64,000 nt of DNA. It comes from Hydractinia symbiolongicarpus (taxonomy: Eukaryota > Cnidaria > Hydrozoa > Anthoathecata > Hydractiniidae). The translations under genes and the position numbers were made by a program. Below, piece by piece: positions 58,801 to 64,000 of the stretch. The notes under the pieces are model-generated. The model did not search any database and was not told where the DNA came from. It saw nothing but the letters and a program-made list of their open reading frames with translations. Each line of letters begins with the position of its first letter. Within the stretch, counting starts at the first letter, position 1. The stretch spans positions 6,386,001 to 6,450,000 of the forward strand of contig NC_079883.1 in the NCBI RefSeq assembly GCF_029227915.1. Reading direction: 5' to 3'.

Positions 58801-61045
58801 TACCTCTGTTGCTGAAACAATTGCTTCACGTCTCTTAGACAGCCAACAGTCAAAGATTGATAAAGCGTTGGAATCTCAAAGAAATTGGCCAGCGTCAATC
58901 TAAAAGACAAAGGAAATCAACACCAATTTAACTTTTGCCAATACGTTATGGAGAAATTCGACAAGGCAGCGGACAGTTTTGCTACCAATATAAAAAGTTA
59001 CATCAATACTGTTGTTTTTTTGTTCTAATTTATTGTTAGGAAAATGTGAAAAGAAACAAGTACAACAAATATAGTCTTTTTGTCTTATTGTTTGGTTATA
59101 CCGCATTCTAAAAATGTATTTTTTAATTTTATTTTTATTTTTTTGTGGGACAAAAATAACGAAAAATCCGTCAGGTACAGTAACGAAAATATCGTCCCAT
59201 CAAATTTTACTGCACAATGTGTATGTAACGTAGTAATAATATATAAAACTAGTCGGTAACCCGTGGATAAATCCACGGGTTCGCCCTTTATTTATTTACC
59301 GCATTTCTAGTATCCCGCAACTGCGATTACCATTTTGCGTGACAGATAGATATGTACGGATAATATAGACAAGTCGGTGTCCCGTGGATAAATCAACGGG
59401 TTCGCTCGTCCTTTATTTACCGCATTTCGTGCGTTTCGCTACTGCGGTTAGCACTTTGCGTGATAGACGGAATGACAGACAGACGTATACGGGTATTATA
59501 ATATAGATAATAATTATAATGCGCGATGATTATATGACATTCTTCATAATCTTTTCGGGCTTTAATATTTATTTTTTTATCCCTAGTATTTGAATGACAT
59601 GCTTTTGATCATTCTGCTATTAAACACGTTTCAGGTTTAAACTCGATCGTACCGGAAGGTTTGCTGTCTATATTCGATGAAAACGAACTCGAGGTACGGT
59701 CTTCTTAACACGTCTAAATAAAGCTAATGTTGTGTTGATAACTTAGTAAAAGATTAACTGATCTTTGTTTTTTAGTTATTAATTTGTGGTATGGACGGTA
59801 TTAGTGTTGCCGACTTAAAAGCCAACTGCGTTCAAGCTGGTTCAAGCAGACAATTTCATATTGTATGTCTTTTTTTGTTTTTTGTTTTGTTTTCTGCAAT
59901 TTCAAGTTTAAATAAAAAATATGCACGTTGTTTTGTTGTATTTTTGCAATACTACGCTATTCTGACACCAACAATATTTATCAAGTACATAAAAAGTACA
60001 TATTTTCAGCAAAGTAAATTTTAATTATTTCGTATCCTTTGTCAAGCTTCCATTTATCGTTTAGGTTTGTGAATGGTTTTGGACTGTAATATCTAGTTTC
60101 AATCAAGAGGAATTAGCGCGATTACTTCAATTCACAACAGGATGTTCTCAGCTGCCTCCAAACGGATTCGCAGGTTTAGTTCCCACCTTTCAAATCACAT
60201 CCGCAGGTGGAACGGACACATTGCCAACAGCTCACACGTGGTATGTAATTTGTGTATGGTGTCATTTGTGTATGGTGTCATTCGGGTATGGTGTGATGTA
60301 TATATTCATCTGAGTTAAACTTTTTTGCTACCTTTTTCAATATGTTTTTGGTATAAGGGATACTAAGGCCTTTTTATTACAGAGTACAAATGTACAAGTT
60401 ATTTTTACGCACTATCAGAAGAACAAGGTCCTGACAAAACCAATTAAAATTAAACAGTAGGCAAAAACTCGCTACGTTTGTCAAAACATATATACTATTA
60501 CTCAAAAGGGGTCTGGCTTTCTTTATCAAAGAGAGGACTGGGGTTAATTTAAAAGAGGGGCGCTAAATCAAGAAGGTGCGTTAAATTTAGGATTCGTAAA
60601 ATTTAACATAGTAATCTGGTTTTTATTTATGACCCCAACAGAAATTATACTGCAATCCGTTTGGGTCGTTTGTGAGTCCTTGGGCTGATCTATATGTCTA
60701 AAATGATTTTAACAAAAAAAATAATAACAAAACAGCCAAATGATGAAACCCACCCCTAATAATTTTGGATAATTTAAATCTGATAAAAGAATTTCGTTAT
60801 AATAAGAAAAATGCTAAACGCAATTAATTTTAGGAGAGAATGACCACGAGGAATTCTCAAAATTCGTTAAATTCGTAATCCATATATGCGTTTGGTTTTT
60901 TTAGACAAAATTATATTTAATATTCTGCGTATTTTTATTTAGTTTTAACAATTTGTGTCTGCCTCATTATTCATCCATGGAAGAACTGTGGAAAAAACTC
61001 TTATTAGCAATAACAGAAGGTTCTGAAGGATTTGGTATGATGTGA
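46854..61045 (+). CDS. AREL1: AREL1-type HECT E3 ubiquitin ligase
   Basis: Nineteen coding exons join in phase: 46854-47019, 47563-47958, 48765-49156, 49422-49647, 50462-50625, 51343-51517, 51837-52012, 52924-53001, 53136-53280, 55162-55283, 55867-55942, 56074-56186, 56650-56832, 57456-57581, 57786-57915, 59635-59693, 59776-59862, 60065-60240, 60943-61045; about 1030 residues. Order: N-terminal membrane anchor (6-24), two SAM-like domains (about 28-85 and 95-150), a second membrane segment (about 190-215), filamin-like region (about 290-500), then the HECT domain (about 690-1030) with LDYGGLTREW, LARLLQFTTG and LPTAHTC plus FNNLCLP. The catalytic cysteine is about residue 997. AREL1 ubiquitinates IAP antagonists and restrains apoptosis. 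The human protein (823 residues) lacks the SAM-like part. Confidence 0.93.
52637..52899. mobile_element. TA-flanked pogo/Tigger-like MITE in an AREL1 intron
   Basis: A 263-bp segment lies between TA dinucleotides (52635-52636 and 52900-52901). Its ends are CAGTTACCTCTCGAAC and, reverse-complemented, CAGTTAACTCCCAGCTAAC. Ends starting CAGT with a TA duplication fit pogo/Tigger elements. Inside are GAACTTTC and GGTCCCTT motifs common in that group. The right end is only 24 bp before AREL1 exon 8, so the element supplies part of the region before the splice acceptor. Confidence 0.7.
53298..53417. repeat. GTTC/TTCG tetranucleotide microsatellite
   Basis: TTGCTTGCTTGC passes into (GTTC)n with GATC interruptions, directly abutting the 18-bp minisatellite. 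It starts 17 nt after the donor site of the intron. Confidence 0.9.
53415..55150. repeat. 18-bp minisatellite filling an AREL1 intron
   Basis: About 96 tandem copies of TTCGTTTGTGTTCTTCAC. Common variants are GTG to ATG in the middle, TTCTTC to TTCATC, and CACTTC to CAATTC. Most copies are exactly 18 bp. Three copies are 20 bp (TTTG...GTTTTCTTCAC, starting 53931, 54185 and 54977), and one near 54463 is 16 bp. Since 18 is a multiple of 3 and the unit lacks stops in most frames, long reading frames on both strands (up to about 640 codons) run through it. They are artefacts of the repeat: the exons on either side (ending 53280, starting 55162) splice in phase and continue AREL1. Confidence 0.95.
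55973..56035 (-). mobile_element. LINE 3' tail, reverse copy
   Basis: (CAT)n followed by TCTCGGCTTAACGTCCGTTT, then CCATGCTAGCATGGGTTGGACGG. Its reverse complement matches 38445-38507, the LINE 3' end with its (GAT)n tail. It sits in the 131-bp intron between 55942 and 56074, taking up about half of it. Confidence 0.75.
56187..56649. other. AREL1 intron with long poly-T
   Basis: The intron contains an uninterrupted T run of about 30 bases near 56504-56534. A similar run of about 24 T lies near 57280-57303 in the intron after 56832. Both read as poly-A on the minus strand and may be tails of minus-strand retroposons, but no element body was identified. Confidence 0.4.
58712..58980 (+). pseudogene. 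Degenerate ORF fragment in AREL1 intron, perhaps transposon-derived
   Basis: An ATG at 58712 opens 63 codons (MSNLEELNTCIQQLVGDTLQ at the start) that look coding: helical, Gln/Glu/Ala-rich, few Cys. The frame then shifts. A basic QRQSKRQRKSTP stretch in frame +1 (58888-58920) and YVMEKFDKAADSFATNIKSY in another frame (58942-59001) seem to continue it. This resembles the start of a retroelement gag-like ORF, such as in DIRS elements, but I cannot confirm that. It lies in the AREL1 intron 57916-59634. Confidence 0.35.
59245..59512 (-). repeat. Palindromic dispersed repeat, two tandem copies
   Basis: Two adjoining copies (about 59249-59368 and 59371-59510) each hold ACTAGTCGG or ACAAGTCGG, a CCCGTGGATAAATCCACGGG palindrome (second copy: one mismatch), TTCGC, TTTATTTACCGCATTTC, TTTGCGTGA and GACAGAC. 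They are the reverse-strand form of the copy at 9440-9592. They lie in the AREL1 intron before exon 59635. Confidence 0.75.
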
Positions 61046-61360
61046 ATTTTAATGTGAATGTAGTTAGATATGATAATAAATTTTACGGCTAGTGTGTTTT
61101 TCTATGTAAAGAAGTTAAAAAATACAAATGGGTTAATAGAAAGAAATATTCTTCTAGAAAATTTCACTTTTTTGATCGCCTCTCAAAACAGGTTCGTTAA
61201 AAGTGCGTAAATAAAATATTTCATAAGATTGGGCTGGAACACACGTCCGCACCTTGAATATCCACCATTCTCCAAAGAAAAAACTTAATATAAATAAAAT
61301 TCTGTTTAAGTATAAGATACCTGTCGCTTTTAAATATTTCCCTTCCCGTCACTTTGATTA
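61046..61360. other. AREL1 3' UTR region
   Basis: An AATAAA follows the stop closely (61075-61080, in GATAATAAATTTTACGG) and is a likely polyadenylation signal. Nothing else seen. Confidence 0.45.
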
Positions 61361-61766
61361 CCTGAAGGGAATTTATTTTCGTGAAAAAATGTTTTAAAAT
61401 TAAAATTTAATTTTTGCGAGAACTAATTTTTGCGAAGTCAGCAAGTCGTTATATTTCACACGAATTAAATTTTGCAGAAAAAGAATTTGATGATATTTGT
61501 TTTTCAATGTACACCGTTTTTGAGGACTTAGGATAAAGTAAAGATTGTTGAAGTTGAAATTCACATACAAATTATATGTAATTCTTGGTAAATCAGGAGA
61601 AAAAAATAGTATAAATCGTTTTTACACTAATTTTGTAATTAATTTTCGCGAATTTGGCCAATAACGAGTTTTCCAATAATTTTCACGGGAACTAATTTTC
61701 GCGAAATGGACGAAAACTCGCGAAATTCTCGAAAAACCCATTCCCGCGACATTAATTCCCTTAAGG
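61361..61766. mobile_element. MITE candidate with GCGAAAA inner motifs
   Basis: The left end CCTGAAGGGAATTTATTTTCG is mirrored by the right end, reverse-complemented CCTTAAGGGAATTAATGTCG. Inside are repeated words such as GCGAGAACTAATTTTTGCG, TTTCGCGAATTTGGCC and GGGAACTAATTTTCGCGAAA. No clear target duplication was found. It starts about 315 bp after the AREL1 stop. Confidence 0.6.
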
Positions 61767-62144
61767 TTCAATGTTATTTTAAATCTTATTTACATGCGTC
61801 TCAGTTTGTTGTTTCTGCGATTTTTTTATTAATTTTGCGTGAACGTACTTTTGTTAAACTTAAAATAACATCTCTCTGTCCGGATTTTCTCTACAATAAC
61901 GAGACAACAACTCATTTTAAAACTAGACGCGTTTTAATTTTACAGCAAAAATGCACTTCAGTGTTTTTGTAGTAAATAAGTATGCAGTATGTAACTTTTA
62001 AGTAACTTCTGTAGCATTTTTATGTATATTTTATTTATAATTTGTAGAATATATAAAAAGAAATATAGCAATCGATTTATCGAGATGGTTTTCCTAAGAA
62101 TAAAATAATTGAATTACTCGATTTTATTTTTACCAATATTTTAT
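61767..62144. other. Intergenic, no gene seen
   Basis: AT-rich sequence without coding signal. Confidence 0.3.
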
Positions 62145-62287
62145 GAAGAAAAAAGAAAAATGGGTTTGAGAAAGTGGTAATATTTACAAGTTAAGCTTTT
62201 TCAAACTAAGTACATATGTACTTGTGTAAAAAAAAAGCTTAACTGGTAAATACTACCACTTTTTCAAACTCTTTTTTCTTTTTTCTT
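62145..62287. repeat. 143-bp hairpin with about 57-bp arms
   Basis: The left arm begins AAGAAAAAAGAAAAATGGG and contains GAAAGTGGTAATATTTAC and AGTTAAGCTTTTT. The right arm is its near-complete reverse complement, with about five mismatches. The loop has a perfect palindrome AAGTACATATGTACTT. Almost the same 20-bp phrase, TTATTTTTACCA followed by A/T and TATTTTAT, flanks both sides, like a target-site duplication or a slipped repeat. Confidence 0.8.
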
Positions 62288-63553
62288 AGTACTATGGGTG
62301 TTATTTTTACCATTATTTTATCGTTTATTAATCGCAGCGACTATACGACTCGGACGAATCTTTGAAAAGTGTGAGAGTTTTACATAAGACGATAAAGTAA
62401 AATTGGTCGATGTGTTGGTAGGATGTCAATCACATTCAAAAACGAAACTCGAAGGTGATATGTTATCGAATGGTTAGAAAAAGAAACAATTCATTCAACC
62501 AACAATGATAGGTCAAATTTTTGCGGTTTATTTTTCTGCTAAATTTAGTCAACGTTGATTTTTGAAATATTTTGCGATTTTTAACTTTCACGAAAAATAA
62601 AATGCTAAATTACTGAATCTCTGCAGAGCGTTAAGATCATGCAAGAAAACCATGTAACCAGAAATATCCCTTCTTTTTTTCAATTCTCGCTAAAAAAACG
62701 CTTTCAATTGACCAACCTCGTTCTGAAGATTTCGTTAATATGTTGCTTTTTGGGCTTGCGTCGCTTTGGTAAAAGGGAGGGTAGAGGCTTCCAGCAGTCA
62801 TTTGTCAGTCAAATTATTAAATATTCTGTGTGGTTTATATCTGCGGAAATTTGTCTCCATGGTATACCTTCCTGACCAATGTTTTTTCCTTCAGCGTTAC
62901 ATTGATGTATTACGTCATCAAACAACTTTAATTAACCCAAATAGTGTTGGCGAAAACATAATTAACAAAAATTCCCACTGTCGGCCCACGCAGTTTTTTA
63001 TGGATTACATATTTTTAAATTCTGTTTTGTCATTGGTGAACTATGCAAAGAAATTCTTGTGGTTTTCACTTCCATCGTGTTCCTAATTACCAGGAGCTCA
63101 TTAACCAACATATAAGATTATCTGAAGAAAATATCTAAAAGAAAATTAGACTTTCTTGTACTTTTCTTATCCTGTGAAGGTATATAAAATACAGAAATAA
63201 ATAATGTATTTTAAAACAAATACAAAAATATAGGATCCCTCATTATTTTAATTAGGTACATCAAATTATTTCAATTAGAGGTGTTAAAAATAAACTTGTA
63301 TCCAAGAAAGTTTATTTAAAGCACTTTTTTAATTGAGGAAATTTATATTACAAAATATTTTCTGAACACTAATACGTCAAGTTATTTATAAATCGCCTCC
63401 CGAAACTTAGGCGATCTATGACGCGAACATATTGTTTCTTCATTCACCTAGGATTTCCTATTTTTGTGTTTAATTTTTTGGTCTGGTATTCGGTTATTAT
63501 TACGAGGAAAGTTTTTCTCAGCAACCTATTACGCGTTCTTTTACTATCCTCAT
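62288..63553. other. Intergenic, no gene seen
   Basis: ORFs at 62639-62875 and 62766-63086 show no family motif and have AT-driven composition; I do not call them genes. Confidence 0.35.
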
Positions 63554-63643
63554 CCCCAGGGCTTTTTACCTTTTTGATATGAGAAAAGACAGCGCCTATT
63601 TAATGCGTCATCTCTCATATCAAAAAGGCAAAAAAACCTGGGG
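63554..63643. repeat. 90-bp hairpin with about 30-bp arms
   Basis: CCCCAGGGCTTTTTACC and TTTTTGATATGAGA on the left pair with TCTCATATCAAAAA and GGCAAAAAAACCTGGGG on the right, around a 28-nt loop. The stem has only a few mismatches. It may be a small MITE or one end of a larger element that leaves the window. Confidence 0.7.
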
Positions 63644-64000
63644 ACAAGGTAGGGTTTTTTACATAAACAACACAAATTTTGACTGCCATGCAACTTAAGT
63701 TTTTATATCTAACAAATTCACGTGTTTTCTTACTCCGTTCAGTGGCGGATTTAAGATTTTTTCTGACTGGTGTAAAAAACCTGGAAGAGGCTTCACCTCC
63801 CACCGGGGAGGTAATTTTATAACTGGAGGTTTGTGGGCGTTGTACAATCCTAACCCGGTTAGGTTTGCTTCAATTAAAATCAAACTTCTGTTGTAATCCC
63901 GTTTGTAGCCGTATAAAGTTTCATAGTACCTGTTTGCGTTTTGACTTTCCTGCTTATCTATCTGTCTGTTACTTGCCAGTTTGTTCGTTTTTTGAAGGGT
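63644..64000. other. Window end, no gene seen
   Basis: A few hundred bases including a CACCTCCCACCGGGGAGGTAA small palindrome near 63796-63813. No coding signal. Confidence 0.3.

Noticed and set aside
62639-63086. Two overlapping ORFs after AREL1
   Set aside because: No recognisable motif, overlapping frames and AT-driven composition; likely chance.
1-64000. CRISPR arrays, bacterial operons or prophage
   Set aside because: The genes are intron-bearing metazoan genes; the tandem arrays have no spacers of unique sequence.

Overview
This is a window of nuclear DNA from an animal. It is AT-rich (impression, not counted), its larger genes are split by many short GT-AG introns, and it is full of SINE, LINE, Penelope-like and MITE remnants. 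Gene content (BECN1, JAGN1, RCHY1, LCMT1, AREL1, a KIF27/KIF7 kinesin) is metazoan. The small cysteine-rich secreted peptides, intron-poor genes and acceptor-like sites just before start codons suggest a cnidarian, probably a hydrozoan. That placement is an inference; no species is claimed.

Layout. 1-9 kb holds a small family of secreted cysteine-rich peptides: one intact on the plus strand, one intact and one interrupted on the minus strand, and a fourth very short signal-peptide ORF. 7.3-14 kb is mostly mobile-element debris: a Penelope-like 3' end, a degenerate LINE, a 108-bp tandem duplication and a TA-flanked MITE. 14.3-19 kb has three compact plus-strand genes: a canopy/saposin-like ER protein, a MYND-finger protein and Jagunal. 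21.1-32.2 kb is a KIF27/KIF7-class kinesin of about 20 coding exons (about 1290 residues). 32-40 kb is repeat-rich (a piggyBac-type MITE, a tRNA-derived SINE, tRNA-like repeats, a LINE end and a 53-bp satellite). 40.1-45.9 kb carries intronless Beclin 1, RCHY1 and LCMT1 genes. 46.9-61.0 kb is AREL1 in 19 coding exons (about 1030 residues). One AREL1 intron is almost entirely an 18-bp minisatellite of about 1.75 kb. The last 3 kb has no recognisable gene but contains a MITE and two hairpins.

All eight conserved genes lie on the plus strand. Each has a pyrimidine-rich AG splice-acceptor-like site shortly before its ATG (5-28 nt in seven, 106 nt in the kinesin). This would fit spliced-leader trans-splicing and perhaps operon-like transcription, which is known in hydrozoans, but 5' UTR introns would look the same. 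Functionally the genes are a mixed housekeeping set: ER/secretory proteins (canopy-like, Jagunal), cilium/Hedgehog (KIF27), autophagy (Beclin 1), ubiquitin ligation (RCHY1, AREL1) and PP2A methylation (LCMT1).

Exon boundaries were worked out by hand from splice consensus, reading phase and family similarity, without transcript data.
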